From assembly GCF_947496875.1 (NCBI RefSeq), contig NZ_CANMEH010000007.1, positions 123,880 to 187,879 of the forward strand: a DNA stretch of 64,000 nt, written 5' to 3'. This DNA comes from an uncultured Paracoccus sp. (lineage in GTDB: Bacteria; Pseudomonadota; Alphaproteobacteria; Rhodobacterales; Rhodobacteraceae). The position numbers were made by a program, and so were the translations under genes. Of the stretch, positions 43,605-53,862 are shown piece by piece (positions within the stretch are counted from its first letter, which is position 1; each line of letters begins with the position of its first letter). A model generated the notes under the pieces. That model made no database searches. It had not been told where the DNA came from and saw only the letters and a program-made list of their open reading frames with translations.

Positions 43605-44366
43605 ATGAACCAAGTGACTCGGACGATGCGTGGTGCCGTGCTGGCGCTCGCGGCCAGCGTTGCCCTGTCCGGGCAAGCTCTGGCCCAGGAAACCCTCAAG
43701 GTCGGCTCGACGCCGTCAGGCGTGCCCTTCACCTTCCTCGACGTGCAGACCAACGAGATCGACGGGGTTATGGTCGATATCATCAATGCGATCGGAGAAA
43801 GCGAGGGCTTCACGCCGGATGTCCAGGCAACGCAGTGGAGCGCCCTGATCCCGTCGCTGACCTCAGGCAAGATCGACGTGATCGCGGCGGCGATGTATGC
43901 GACCGAGGAGCGCGCCAAGGTCGTCGCCTTCAGCGAACCGGTCTATTCCTATGGCGAGGGCCTTTTCGTTCCCAAGGATGACACGACGGCCTATGCGTCG
44001 CTTGACGATCTCGAAGGCAAGGTCGTCGGCGCGCAGGTGGGCACCGCCTATGTCGAACCGCTGGAGTCCAGCGGCAAGCTGAAAGAGGTCAAGGTCTACG
44101 ACACCATTGCGGACATCATGCGCGACGTCTCGCTTGGCCGGATCGACGCGGGCTTTGGCGATCGGCCGATCGTGGCCTATCAACTGTCGCAGGGTGCGGC
44201 CGACGTGCGGCTCGTCCCGGAATATGAAAGCACCATAGTGGGCGACGTCGCCATCGCCGTGCGCCAAGACGAGCCCGAGCTGCTGGATCGGATGAACGCC
44301 GGGCTCGCGAAGATCAAGGAGTCCGGAAGGTTGGACGAAATCATCGCCGAGTGGGGCATCGAGTGA
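43605..44366 (+). CDS. Amino acid ABC transporter, substrate-binding protein
   Basis: A 253-residue family-3 periplasmic binding protein. Signal peptide of about 28 residues, cut after ALA. Typical segments: LKVGSTPSGVPFTFLD, VDIINAIGESEGFTPDVQ, VAAAMYATEERAKVVAFSEPVYSYG. Start after GGGAGGATCAAC. It would bind a polar amino acid or related compound in the periplasm. A 12-bp-stem hairpin follows 8 bp after the stop, before the permease gene. Confidence 0.92.
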   Translation: MNQVTRTMRGAVLALAASVALSGQALAQETLKVGSTPSGVPFTFLDVQTNEIDGVMVDIINAIGESEGFTPDVQATQWSALIPSLTSGKIDVIAAAMYATEERAKVVAFSEPVYSYGEGLFVPKDDTTAYASLDDLEGKVVGAQVGTAYVEPLESSGKLKEVKVYDTIADIMRDVSLGRIDAGFGDRPIVAYQLSQGAADVRLVPEYESTIVGDVAIAVRQDEPELLDRMNAGLAKIKESGRLDEIIAEWGIE

Positions 44367-44374
44367 TTCCAGCA

Positions 44375-44401
44375 GGGACGGCAACGGTTCGTTGCCGTCC
44401 C
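44375..44401 (+). terminator. Intercistronic hairpin after the binding-protein gene
   Basis: A perfect 12-bp stem, GGGACGGCAACG (44375-44386) and CGTTGCCGTCCC (44390-44401), with a 3-nt loop. There is no U-run. In this position such stems usually protect the binding-protein mRNA end or cause partial termination, giving more binding protein than permease. Confidence 0.75.
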
Positions 44402-44433
44402 GCCTGACCAAGCACTGAACGGGACAATCGCCG

Positions 44434-45080
44434 ATGGGTTTCTGGGGACGGGCTGCCGACTACCTGCCGCTGTTGATGGAGGGGGTGTGGCTGACGCTGG
44501 TCATCACGTTCTTCTCGGTCGTGCTCAGCACGCTTCTGGGATTCGTCTGGGCGGTCATGGCATGGACCCGCATCCCCGTTCTGGTCGCGATCAGCCGCGG
44601 GTTCGTGATGATCATCCGCGGCATCCCGATCATCGTGCAGCTGTTCTACATCTACTTCGTCATGCCCGAAATCGGGATCAACCTGACCGCAATGCAGGCC
44701 GGGATCATCGGTCTGGGCGTCGCCTACTCGGCTTACCAGGCCGAAAATTTCCGGGCGGGGATCGATGCGATCGACAAGGGCCAGATCGAGGCTGCTCATT
44801 CGATCGGAATGACCGATCAGCTTGTCATGCGCCGGGTCATCCTGCCGCAGGCCATTCGCATCGTGCTGCCGCCCTTCGGCAACACGATCATCATGATCCT
44901 CAAGGATTCGTCGCTTGTCTCGACCATCACCGTGGCCGAACTGACGCGGCAGGGGCAGCTGATTGCCGCCTCGACCTTCGACAACATGACAGTCTTCACA
45001 CTCGTGGCACTGATCTATCTCGCCCTTAGCCTTCCGCTGACCTTCCTCACCCGGCACCTGGAAAAGAGGTATTCGCAGCC

Positions 45081-45084
<4 letters not shown>
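44434..45084 (+). CDS. Amino acid ABC transporter, permease
   Basis: A 216-residue HisM/GlnP-type permease with about five helices and the EAA loop [21 protein letters not shown] near residue 108. The [13 protein letters not shown] segment is a family hallmark. Only one permease gene is present, so it probably works as a homodimer. Its stop overlaps the ATPase start (ATGA). Confidence 0.92.
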
Positions 45085-45815
<731 letters not shown>

Positions 45816-45817
45816 CG

Positions 45818-46708
45818 ATGGGCAAGCTCGTCTATGTGGACGCCACCCCGCATAGCGTGCAGGTGCTTCAGGATCTCGATCGCCCCGAGGACATGACCAT
45901 CCATGTAGGCGATCCTGATTCCAGGCAGCTTCGCGACCTGATTGCTGGCGCCGAGATCGTCTGGAATGGTCATACCTACATGTCCGCCGACGACCTTGAT
46001 GCTGCCCCGTCACTGCGGCGGATCATTTTTCTGGGCACCGGCGCATCATCCTATATCGACATGGCGGCGGTCGACGCCCGCGGCATCACGGTCGAGACGA
46101 TCCGCGGCTATGGTGACCAGGCCGTTGGCCAGCATGCCATAGCGCTGGCACTGAGCGCGCTGCGCCAGATTGCGACGATGGACCGCAGCTTGCGTGCTGG
46201 GCATTGGGAGCCGCTCGCCGGTCGAGAGTTCCAGGACCTGACCTTTGGCGTCGTCGGCATGGGCGGGATCGGCCGGGCGACGGCCGAGCTGGCCGCAGCC
46301 TTGGGATTCCGGGTGATCGGATGGAACCGCTCGCCCCTGCATGACGCGCCGTGCCCACTGATGCCGCTCGGTGCGCTGCTGGAGGCCGCGGACGTGATCA
46401 GTCTCCATCTGGCACTGACCCCTGAGACCGCCGGGATGATCGATGCCGCTGCGCTGCGGCGGATGCGGCGGGGTGCCGTGATCGTCAACACTGCTCGTGC
46501 CGGTATCATCGACACCGTGGCGCTGGGCGCGGCCCTGTCGGCCGACCATCTCGGTCACGCGGCCCTGGACGTCTTCGACGAGGAGCCGCTGCCGCCCAGT
46601 CATCCCTTGCTGTCCCTGCCAAACGTCACCGTGACCGCACACGCTGGTTTCAACACGGACGCTGCTCTGCGCAGGTTGCTGGTGGAGGCTCTGGCCCGGG
46701 TGCGATAA
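45818..46708 (+). CDS. D-isomer-specific 2-hydroxyacid dehydrogenase
   Basis: A 296-residue NAD(P)-dependent dehydrogenase. Rossmann motif VVGMGGIGRATAELA near residue 146, catalytic Arg in NTARAGI near 226, Glu in DVFDEEPLP near 255, His in VTAHAGF near 272. It lies 2 bp after the importer ATPase stop, so it should act on a product of the imported amino compound, for example reducing the 2-oxo acid made by the oxidoreductase on the other strand. Substrate not determinable. Confidence 0.88.
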   Translation: MGKLVYVDATPHSVQVLQDLDRPEDMTIHVGDPDSRQLRDLIAGAEIVWNGHTYMSADDLDAAPSLRRIIFLGTGASSYIDMAAVDARGITVETIRGYGDQAVGQHAIALALSALRQIATMDRSLRAGHWEPLAGREFQDLTFGVVGMGGIGRATAELAAALGFRVIGWNRSPLHDAPCPLMPLGALLEAADVISLHLALTPETAGMIDAAALRRMRRGAVIVNTARAGIIDTVALGAALSADHLGHAALDVFDEEPLPPSHPLLSLPNVTVTAHAGFNTDAALRRLLVEALARVR

Positions 46709-46833
46709 GAGTCCACACGCTCGAGCTTCACGCCCTGAGCCGCTTGGACTAGTGTCGGACTCCCCGCTCTTGCGCCATCTGCAAGGGGCGTGAGAACGCC
46801 GGTCGGTTCAACCAGCGATTCCTTTCGGATCTG

Positions 46834-47550
46834 TCACAAACCAAGGTAAGCCTTCCGGATCATCGGGTGTCCCTGCAGTTCGGACGAGGGGCCGTCCAGC
46901 ACCAGCCGTCCGTTCTCGAGCACATAGAGCCGATCGCTGACCGTCAGCACCTGCTTGACGTTCTGCTCGACCAGAAGGATCGGCATGCCGGACTCAGCCA
47001 CGCGGCGGATCGCTGCCATGACTTCTTTGACGAACAGCGGCGACAAACCGAGGCTCGGCTCGTCCATGATCAGCATCTTCGGGCCAAGCATCAGCGCCCG
47101 CGCGATGGCGATCATCTGCTGCTGCCCGCCCGAAAGCGCCGCGGCGGGGGTGGAGCCATAGCGGACCAGGTCGGGGAATAGCGTCCTCACCTTCGCCAGG
47201 TTTTCCTCGCGTGCCTCCCGCGCTTCAGGAAGGTAGGCGCCCAGCATCAGGTTCTCGTCCACCGTCATGTTCGGGAAGAGCTGCCGTCCCATCGGGACAT
47301 GAGCAAGTCCGCGACGGGCCATCTGATGCGGCTGGACCTTGCCGATCTCCTGGCCTGAGAAGATGATCCGGCCGCGCTTGGGCGCGATCATGCCCGAGAT
47401 GGCGCGCAGCATTGTCGACTTGCCACTGCCGTTGCCTCCAACGAGGCCCACCAGTTCCCCCGGCCCGACCTCCAGCGTCGCACCGAAAACGACTGTCAGG
47501 GGCCCGTAGCCGAGGTCGACGTCCTCAACCCGCAGGATCGGATCAGCCAT
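46834..47550 (-). CDS. livF: Branched-chain-type ABC transporter, ATP-binding protein
   Basis: A 238-residue LivF-type ATPase: Walker A VGGNGSGKSTMLRAISG, signature LSGGQQQMIAIARAL, Walker B MLIMDEPSLGLSP and LLVEQNVKQVLTVSDR. Distal gene of a five-gene importer operon. The livG stop and this start share one base. Liv-type systems import branched-chain amino acids, amides, urea or other small polar compounds; the adjacent amidase suggests an amide. Confidence 0.93.
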   Translation of the reverse strand: MADPILRVEDVDLGYGPLTVVFGATLEVGPGELVGLVGGNGSGKSTMLRAISGMIAPKRGRIIFSGQEIGKVQPHQMARRGLAHVPMGRQLFPNMTVDENLMLGAYLPEAREAREENLAKVRTLFPDLVRYGSTPAAALSGGQQQMIAIARALMLGPKMLIMDEPSLGLSPLFVKEVMAAIRRVAESGMPILLVEQNVKQVLTVSDRLYVLENGRLVLDGPSSELQGHPMIRKAYLGL

Positions 47551-48266
47551 CAGTCGGTCCCCAGATAGGCTTCGATGACGCGGTCGTCCGAGGTGACGGC
47601 CTGGGGCGTTCCCTCGGCGATCATCTTGCCGCTGGCCAGCACGATCACGTGGTCGGACAGTTCGATGATGGCCTGCATGATGTGCTCTACCATGACGATC
47701 GCCAGCCCCTGCGTGCGCAGGCCTGCGACAAAGCCGATCATCTCGCGCAGCGCAGGTGGGTTCAGGCCGGCCATGATTTCGTCGAGGAACAGGATGCGGG
47801 GACGCACGGCGAGTGCCTTGGCCAGCTCCAGCCGCCGCCGGCGCGCCAGGTTGAGGTCCAGGGCCGGCTGTTCGGCACGATCGGCAAGCCCCACCTGATC
47901 CAGCATCTCCAAGGCCAAAGCCCTGGCTTCGTGGCGTCCCTTCGTTTTCAGAAAGGCCGGGACCAGAACGTTCTCCAGCACTGTCAGTTCTTCGAACGGC
48001 CGTTCGGTCTGGAAAGTCCGGCCCATACCCGCGCGGGTCCGCTGATAGGGCGGATCGCGCGTCACGTCTTGCCCGTAGAGGGTGATCCTGCCCTCGCCCG
48101 CAGGCACGAAGCCGGTGAGCGCGTTGAACAGGGTGGTCTTTCCAGCGCCGTTCGGCCCGATCAGCCCGAGGATCTCGCCATCCTTCAGCGTAAGCGACAC
48201 GTGGTCCACGGCGGTGACGCCCCCGAACCGGACCGTGATGCCCTCAGCCCTGAGTGCTTCGAGCAT
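47550..48266 (-). CDS. livG: Branched-chain-type ABC transporter, ATP-binding protein
   Basis: A 238-residue LivG-type ATPase: Walker [18 protein letters not shown], the LivG-specific [21 protein letters not shown] region, an altered signature ([14 protein letters not shown], in place of LSGGQ-QR), Walker [14 protein letters not shown] and [14 protein letters not shown]. The start overlaps the livM 3' end by 23 bp. The degenerate signature loop is common in LivG proteins but is worth noting since the partner LivF has a canonical one. Confidence 0.92.
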   Translation of the reverse strand: MLEALRAEGITVRFGGVTAVDHVSLTLKDGEILGLIGPNGAGKTTLFNALTGFVPAGEGRITLYGQDVTRDPPYQRTRAGMGRTFQTERPFEELTVLENVLVPAFLKTKGRHEARALALEMLDQVGLADRAEQPALDLNLARRRRLELAKALAVRPRILFLDEIMAGLNPPALREMIGFVAGLRTQGLAIVMVEHIMQAIIELSDHVIVLASGKMIAEGTPQAVTSDDRVIEAYLGTD

Positions 48267-49197
48267 AGCGCCTCCTTACAGCCCTGCGCTGGATCTCGCC
48301 GAAGATGCCACGCGGCAGGAACAGGATCACGACCAGGATCAGCAGGCCGTAGATCAGAAGGTTTGCCTGCGCAAACGCCGCGCGAAAGATCTCGCCGCTG
48401 CCGATCAGCAGCAACGCCCCGATCGACGGGCCCCAGATCGTCCCGCGTCCCCCGATGATCGCGGTGAGAGCGATCTGGATCGAAAGGAACAGGTAGAACA
48501 GGATATGCGGCTCGAGAAAGGAGAGGAATATCCCGTAAATGCCGCCTCCAAGCGCGACGAGTGCGGCCGACAGCATGAACGCTTTCAACTTCACGACCAC
48601 GGGGTTGATCCCCGCAGCCATTGCAGAGCTTTCGTCTTCGCGGACCGCCCGAAGCTGATAGCCAAAGCGCGATTGCGAAATGATGATGACAATGGCGACG
48701 GTCAAGACGGAGAACGCCAGAGCCATGTGGAAGTGCACGACGCGTGAGAACAGGTCGATTCCGAATGGTTCGGGCAGGGTGGCGATGAAAACGCCGGTAG
48801 CCCCCCCCGTCAGCCAGCCCTCATTAATCGCAATCATCCGCAGGATCTCTGCAACGGCGATAGTGGACAGAGTGAAATAGGGCCCGCGGAGGCCGAAGGT
48901 TATCCGGCCCCAGGCAAAGGCCAAAGCCGCCGCGGCAATCATGGCGAGCATCATCGCCCACCAAGGCGCGAGACCGTAGTCGGACTGCCCGATCGCCACG
49001 AAATAGGCCCCCAGCCCCACGAAGCCGGCGTGACCAAGGCTGAGTTGCCCGGCCCAGCCGCCCAGGATGTCCCAGGAGGTCGCCCATCCGGCGAACAGCA
49101 GAACCGAGATGGCGATCGTCAGAGCGTTGGGAAACAGATGCGGATAGGCAAGTCCTGCGAGAACTGCGATCCCGAGAACTGTGAAGTGCCGGATCAT
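48244..49197 (-). CDS. livM: Branched-chain-type ABC transporter, permease LivM
   Basis: A 317-residue permease with about nine helices. Hallmarks are [21 protein letters not shown] near residue 46 and [16 protein letters not shown] near 250. The ATG at 49197 overlaps the livH stop by 4 bp. It pairs with LivH to form the channel. Confidence 0.92.
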   Translation of the reverse strand: MIRHFTVLGIAVLAGLAYPHLFPNALTIAISVLLFAGWATSWDILGGWAGQLSLGHAGFVGLGAYFVAIGQSDYGLAPWWAMMLAMIAAAALAFAWGRITFGLRGPYFTLSTIAVAEILRMIAINEGWLTGGATGVFIATLPEPFGIDLFSRVVHFHMALAFSVLTVAIVIIISQSRFGYQLRAVREDESSAMAAGINPVVVKLKAFMLSAALVALGGGIYGIFLSFLEPHILFYLFLSIQIALTAIIGGRGTIWGPSIGALLLIGSGEIFRAAFAQANLLIYGLLILVVILFLPRGIFGEIQRRAVRRRYARSTQG

Positions 49198-50078
49198 ACG
49201 CGCTTCACCGTCGAGCCGAACAGACCCTCGGGCCGCAGGAGCAGGATCAGCAGGAATGCGATCAGCCCGTAGGCATCCCGATAGGCCGCGTCGAGATAGG
49301 ATGCCCCCAGCACCTCGACGAGGCCGAGCAACACCCCGCCACCGATCGCTGCCCCGATATTGCCGAGACCTCCGAGCACCGTCACCACGAAAGCCTTGAG
49401 CGTGAAAATCGCACCGGTGGCGGACGGCGTCGCGAACAGCATCGGGATCAGCGTCACACCGGCTGTCATCGCCAGCGACACGCCGATCCCGAACACGATG
49501 GAGTGGATGCGCTTCGTGTTGATGCCGACCAGCTCGGCTCCAAGGCGGTTTTCTGCCGTGCCACGGATCGCCCGCCCGATCTCGGTGCGGTTCAGCAGCA
49601 TGTAGAGACCAAGGATGACCAGCACTGTCGCCAGCCCAGCCAGCAGCAGCACTATCGAGATGTTGACCGGTCCGATCGGCAACGTCGACGATGCGTAGGA
49701 GACCTGCACGGACTTGGGCTCGCCTCCGAAAGTAAGCAGCAGCCCGTTGCCGATGATGAGCGAGATGCCGAGCGTCGCGAGCATTGCACTTTCTGGCGGT
49801 GCGTCGGCGATCCGCGCAAGAATGCCGCGCTCCACTGCGATCCCAACAAGAACACCCACGGGCACGGCGATGAGTAGCGAGATATAGGGATCCCACCCGA
49901 AAACTGCGTTGAACAGAACCGCGCTGTACATTCCCAGAACGACAAAGTCTCCGTGGGCGAAGTTGATCGTTCCCATTACGCCGAACACCAGCGTCAGGCC
50001 GACCCCGATGAGCGCGTAGACCCCACCGATCAGAAGCCCGTTGGAGATATTCTGCAGCAAGGGGACAAGTTCGGACAT
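49194..50078 (-). CDS. livH: Branched-chain-type ABC transporter, permease LivH
   Basis: A 294-residue permease: GGVYALIGVGLTLVFGVMGT and NFAHGDFVVLGMY at the N terminus, ENRLGAELVGINTKRIHSIVF near 185, VVTVLGGLGNIGAAIGGGVLLG near 235. ATG 50078 matches the family start. It begins 31 bp after the hairpin that follows livK. Confidence 0.93.
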   Translation of the reverse strand: MSELVPLLQNISNGLLIGGVYALIGVGLTLVFGVMGTINFAHGDFVVLGMYSAVLFNAVFGWDPYISLLIAVPVGVLVGIAVERGILARIADAPPESAMLATLGISLIIGNGLLLTFGGEPKSVQVSYASSTLPIGPVNISIVLLLAGLATVLVILGLYMLLNRTEIGRAIRGTAENRLGAELVGINTKRIHSIVFGIGVSLAMTAGVTLIPMLFATPSATGAIFTLKAFVVTVLGGLGNIGAAIGGGVLLGLVEVLGASYLDAAYRDAYGLIAFLLILLLRPEGLFGSTVKRV

Positions 50079-50109
50079 GACGGCTCCGTCAGGTGGAATA
50101 ATCAGGTCC

Positions 50110-50134
50110 AGCCGACGTCCGATCGACATCGGCT
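50110..50134 (-). terminator. Intercistronic hairpin after livK
   Basis: On the minus strand AGCCGATGTC and GACGTCGGCT form a 10-bp stem (one G-U pair) with a 5-nt loop, 44 bp after the livK stop and 31 bp before livH. Same architecture as the hairpin at 44375-44401. Likely mRNA stabiliser or partial terminator. Confidence 0.65.
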
Positions 50135-50178
50135 AGACCGTGGGCGTCTTGAAGCCGCCTAAAGAGGAGTGTGCAAAC

Positions 50179-51366
50179 TCAGCGCGCATCCCATGCAGGC
50201 GCGGGGAACAGGACCGGCGCGGCAGCCAAGTCCTCCGGGAAGACGGTCACATGCTGCCCGTCCTGGATCTGCAGCACCAGGCTGCGGATCGGATTCTGAT
50301 TCTTGAACCCGTCGTATTCCTCGAACTTCACCGTCGACACGGGGGTCTGCAGATCCGTCGATGCAAGCGCATCGCGCACTGCCGTGCGGTCGGTCGAACC
50401 CGCCCGTGTCAGGGCATCAGCCGCGACCCGCACTGCCAGATAGCCTTCCGCCTCGTAGAACGAGGGATCGCTTCCGGTCTTTGCCTTGAGACGCTCGCTC
50501 AGGTCCAGCGCCCCCTCATACTGGACGTCCTTGCTCCAGCTGACGACGGTCGCGACGTAGTTCGCAAGATCGCCCACCTGCTCGGGGAAGCTCGGGAGCG
50601 CGGCGGAGGTGTCGATGGCGATGACCTTCGCGGAAAGTCCGACTTCACGCATCTGGCGGGTGATTGCCACCCCGTCCTCGGCATAGGACACGATATACAG
50701 GATGTCCGGCTCGGCGGAGAGAAAGCGGTTCAGCATGGGCCGGAAATCGGTGACCCCCTGGTCATAGGCCTGATCGCCCACAACCTCGTAGCCACGCTCC
50801 GCCGCAATCTCCTTTCCGCGCTCGGCAAGAGAGGTGGGCCACGCACCATTGCCATAGAGCATCGCGACGGTGGTCATTTCCTCACCGCCCTCCTTTGTCT
50901 TCAGCCAGTCAAAGAAATCGAAGTATGTATTGGCAACGATCGTCGAGTTGTGCTTGGCCCGGAAGACCCAATCTGAGCCGGGCTTGGTAATGCTGTCATC
51001 GGCGCTACCCAGCACCAGCAGCGGTATTTCCTGCCGGGTCATCAACTGCGCCATTGGTCCCGTGATCGACGACGCGTAGGACCCGATGATCATCGGCACG
51101 TCCTGCCCGGAGAGTTGCTCGACCGCGGCAAGTGCACTCTGCGCCTCGGATCGATCGTCCTGCACAACCAGCGCCAGCGGTTCGCCATTGATGCCCCCGG
51201 CAGCGTTGATCTCTTCGACCGCCAGTTCCATGCCCGTGCGGTAGCGCTCGCCGAACGCGGCGAACGGACCGGAGAGCGAGTTGACGACGCCGATCTCCAC
51301 ATCGGCATGAGCCGCCGTGGATAGGCCCAGCGCCGCGACGATCACGGCGACAACTGCTGTTTTCAT
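50179..51366 (-). CDS. livK: Branched-chain/amide-type ABC transporter, substrate-binding protein
   Basis: A 395-residue Leu/Ile/Val-binding-type periplasmic protein. Signal peptide of about 22 residues, cut after AHA. Core segments: IGVVNSLSGPFAAFGERYRTGMEL cut here into its first half, INAAGGINGEPLALVVQDD, VPMIIGSYASSITGPMAQL. ATG 51366 has GGGAGG upstream. First gene of livKHMGF; divergent from an amidase gene, so the ligand may be an amide or carbamoylated compound. Confidence 0.9.
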   Translation of the reverse strand: MKTAVVAVIVAALGLSTAAHADVEIGVVNSLSGPFAAFGERYRTGMELAVEEINAAGGINGEPLALVVQDDRSEAQSALAAVEQLSGQDVPMIIGSYASSITGPMAQLMTRQEIPLLVLGSADDSITKPGSDWVFRAKHNSTIVANTYFDFFDWLKTKEGGEEMTTVAMLYGNGAWPTSLAERGKEIAAERGYEVVGDQAYDQGVTDFRPMLNRFLSAEPDILYIVSYAEDGVAITRQMREVGLSAKVIAIDTSAALPSFPEQVGDLANYVATVVSWSKDVQYEGALDLSERLKAKTGSDPSFYEAEGYLAVRVAADALTRAGSTDRTAVRDALASTDLQTPVSTVKFEEYDGFKNQNPIRSLVLQIQDGQHVTVFPEDLAAAPVLFPAPAWDAR

Positions 51367-51572
51367 GTGATTTTCCTCCCCAGGACGTCTCTGTCCGACG
51401 GGCAACCCTGCACGGCCAGAGGCGGTTGATTGTAGCGATGGGCAGTTGGCGGTAAGGGGATGTGCATGTCAACTGGCGCCGGCGGAGCCGACTCCGTGTG
51501 AACGATCGTCTTTTCGGCCGAGTCTGCAAACCCAAGTTCAACGAATTAGAATCGGACGTGGCGGGGGAATGA

Positions 51573-52982
51573 ATGGCGGAACTCGAGCAGGATCCACTCG
51601 GAACTGAGGGGTTGAGTGATTTCGCAAGGCGGTTCCGTTCGGGAGAATTGACGAGCGAGGCGGCGACGCGCGCCTATCTCTCGAGAATTGACGCCGTAGA
51701 CCATCGGCTTGGCGCGTTCGAGTATGTTGCACATGATACTGCGATAGCCACTGCCCGCGCGATCGATGCTTTGCGCAAGGCGGGAACAGATCTCGGGCCG
51801 TTGATGGGCGTCCCCATCGCCATAAAGGATCTGCTTGCAGTAGATGGCATGCCCACGCGAGCCGGAACGGATCTGGACGTCTCGGATCTGATCGGGAACG
51901 AGGGTTCCGTCGTCGCGACCTTGCGCCGCGCGGGCTGTGTCATCCTTGGCAAGACCAAGATGGTAGAGTTTGCCCTTGGTGCCACCGGGATTTCATCGAC
52001 GCGCGGCACGCCGATGAACCCGTGGGACAGCGCCGAAGCGCGCTTGCCGGGTGGGTCGAGCTCAGGCTCGGGTGTGGCTGTCGCGGCGGGACTGTGCGCC
52101 TTTGCGCTAGGCTCCGACACCGGTGGCTCGGTCCGCGTTCCAGCCGCGCTGAACGGCGTCTTCGGCATGAAGACCACCACCGGTGTCCTGCCCACCGATG
52201 GCGCATTTCCGCTTGCGCGGCATCTCGACAGTATCGGCTATCTGACCCGCTCTGCCAAGGACGCGGCGATCGTTCACAGTGTGATGACCGGTACGCCGAT
52301 AGTCTCGCCGGCTTCGGTCGCTTCGCTCCGGCTGGGACGGCCGACATCCTACTTCTTCGAGATGATCTCGGATGAGGTTCTTGCGCGAACAGAGGCTGCA
52401 ATCGCCGCGCTGACGAAGGCCGGCGCGCGGGTCGCCGATGTCGACGTTCCCGAGGCGCCTGAGCGCGAGGCCTACTTTCCGGTCGTCCTTCCTGTCAGTC
52501 TCGTGGCCGAACTGGGTCGCGCCCGCGCCGAGGCGGGCCTGGGACAAATGGACCCCGTCGTCGCACAGCGTGTCGTCTCGGGGCTCGAGGTGAAGGCGGT
52601 CGAGCTGCTCCAACTTGAGGCAAAGCGAACGGCGAGCCGCCAGGCGGTCTTGCGGCGCTTCGACGGGTGCGATGGCTGGGTCACACCCACGACGATGGGC
52701 ACCGCCGCACGGGTGCGTGACCTGGAAGACCCGCAGGCCGGCTTGGTGCTGGCGCTGGGGGTGACGCGGAACACCCAGCCCGGAAACTATCTTGACCTCT
52801 GCGGCGCGAACCTGCCGTTGCCCACACCCCGAGGCGGCCTTCCTGCGGGCATTCAGCTCATGGGCCCACCCGGGTCAGACCGGAAGCTGCTTAAGACGGC
52901 GCTGGCCTGCGAAGAGGTGCTGGGCTTGCCCGTCTTGGCAGATGTTTCGGCTTTCTTGAAAGAATCCGCGCCGCCTTGCTGA
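51573..52982 (+). CDS. Amidase signature-family hydrolase
   Basis: A 469-residue amidase of the GatA/AtzF family. The Ser-cisSer-Lys triad is visible: Lys in PIAIKDLLAVDGMPT near residue 88, cis-Ser in LPGGSSSGSGVAVAAG near 162, nucleophile Ser in GSDTGGSVRVPAA near 186. No GatB or GatC gene is nearby, so it is catabolic, not Glu-tRNA transamidation. It is divergent from the livK operon across about 206 bp and converges with the IclR regulator. Confidence 0.9.
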   Translation: MAELEQDPLGTEGLSDFARRFRSGELTSEAATRAYLSRIDAVDHRLGAFEYVAHDTAIATARAIDALRKAGTDLGPLMGVPIAIKDLLAVDGMPTRAGTDLDVSDLIGNEGSVVATLRRAGCVILGKTKMVEFALGATGISSTRGTPMNPWDSAEARLPGGSSSGSGVAVAAGLCAFALGSDTGGSVRVPAALNGVFGMKTTTGVLPTDGAFPLARHLDSIGYLTRSAKDAAIVHSVMTGTPIVSPASVASLRLGRPTSYFFEMISDEVLARTEAAIAALTKAGARVADVDVPEAPEREAYFPVVLPVSLVAELGRARAEAGLGQMDPVVAQRVVSGLEVKAVELLQLEAKRTASRQAVLRRFDGCDGWVTPTTMGTAARVRDLEDPQAGLVLALGVTRNTQPGNYLDLCGANLPLPTPRGGLPAGIQLMGPPGSDRKLLKTALACEEVLGLPVLADVSAFLKESAPPC

Positions 52983-52990
52983 TGCGGACA

Positions 52991-53764
52991 TCATCGGCGG
53001 TCGCCAGCGGGGCCGGAGTAACCGAGCGCAACTGAAACGGTCCTGGCGGCTTCCATGACATGAATCGCAAAATCCTGCAGCTGCTCGTGATGAATTCGTG
53101 AGTCCGGCCCAGATACTCCGATTGCTCCCACCAGCTCGCCGGAGCGTCCGAGTATCGCGCAGGCGCATGCTGCTATGCCTTCGCGCCACTCGCCCTTCGG
53201 CACGACTGCATGACCCAGCCGCCGCGCTTGTTCGATGTCCTGACGCAAGTCTTCGATCGTGACCCGTGTTGTGCTCGTGTAGCGGCGCAGATGCGGACGG
53301 AAGCGGTCAAGATAATCGTCTGGCATGTGCACGAGCATCGCCTTGCCGGTCGCCACCGTGTAAGCGGGGGCGCGCGCACCCACGCTCGTGTGAGCGCGAA
53401 TGTGGTGGGCACTCTCGACCTTGTCCACGTAAATCACGTCGGTATCGTCAAGCACGGAAAGATGGATCGTTTCGCCGGTCACCTTTGCCAGCTGCGTCAT
53501 AGCAGGCTTGGCGATTTTGGTCAGATCCATTCGGCGGATCACGTGGCTGCCAAGTTCCCACACTTTTGTTGTGAGCTCATAGGTGCTCTGTGAGTTCTGT
53601 CGGACAAAGCCATACGCTTCCAGCGTCTTGAGCAGTCGATGGACATTACTCTTGGTGAACTCGAGTTCAGCCGCCAAATCGGTTACGCCGCGGGCCTGCT
53701 CGCTAGTGGCGAGCAGTTCTATCAGGCGCAGTCCTTTGACCAGAGCTTTTTCCATTGACTGCAT
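52991..53764 (-). CDS. IclR-family transcriptional regulator
   Basis: A 257-residue regulator: winged helix at about residues 5-65 (GVTDLAAELEFTKSNVHRLLKTLEAYGFV) and the IclR effector domain at 75-250, ending in the typical GVSGPDSRIHHEQLQ. Two close starts are possible (53764, 53755). It lies downstream of the binding-protein gene of the Pot-like importer, separated by a hairpin, and probably controls the divergent catabolic promoters near 58.1 kb. Confidence 0.9.
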   Translation of the reverse strand: MQSMEKALVKGLRLIELLATSEQARGVTDLAAELEFTKSNVHRLLKTLEAYGFVRQNSQSTYELTTKVWELGSHVIRRMDLTKIAKPAMTQLAKVTGETIHLSVLDDTDVIYVDKVESAHHIRAHTSVGARAPAYTVATGKAMLVHMPDDYLDRFRPHLRRYTSTTRVTIEDLRQDIEQARRLGHAVVPKGEWREGIAACACAILGRSGELVGAIGVSGPDSRIHHEQLQDFAIHVMEAARTVSVALGYSGPAGDRR

Positions 53765-53826
53765 GCTTCCTTACATCTCGTTCCTCCCGCATCCGGGCAG
53801 CGATATGCCGGGTGCGCGAGACGTGA

Positions 53827-53852
53827 CGGCCGCGACATTGCTGTCGCGACCG
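53827..53852 (-). terminator. Hairpin after the Pot-like binding-protein gene
   Basis: CGGTCGCGACA and TGTCGCGGCCG on the minus strand form an 11-bp stem (one G-U pair) with a 4-nt loop, 10 bp after the binding-protein stop. No U-run follows. It may terminate the importer transcript or protect its 3' end before iclR. Confidence 0.65.
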
Positions 53853-53862
53853 CCCCTGCTGC

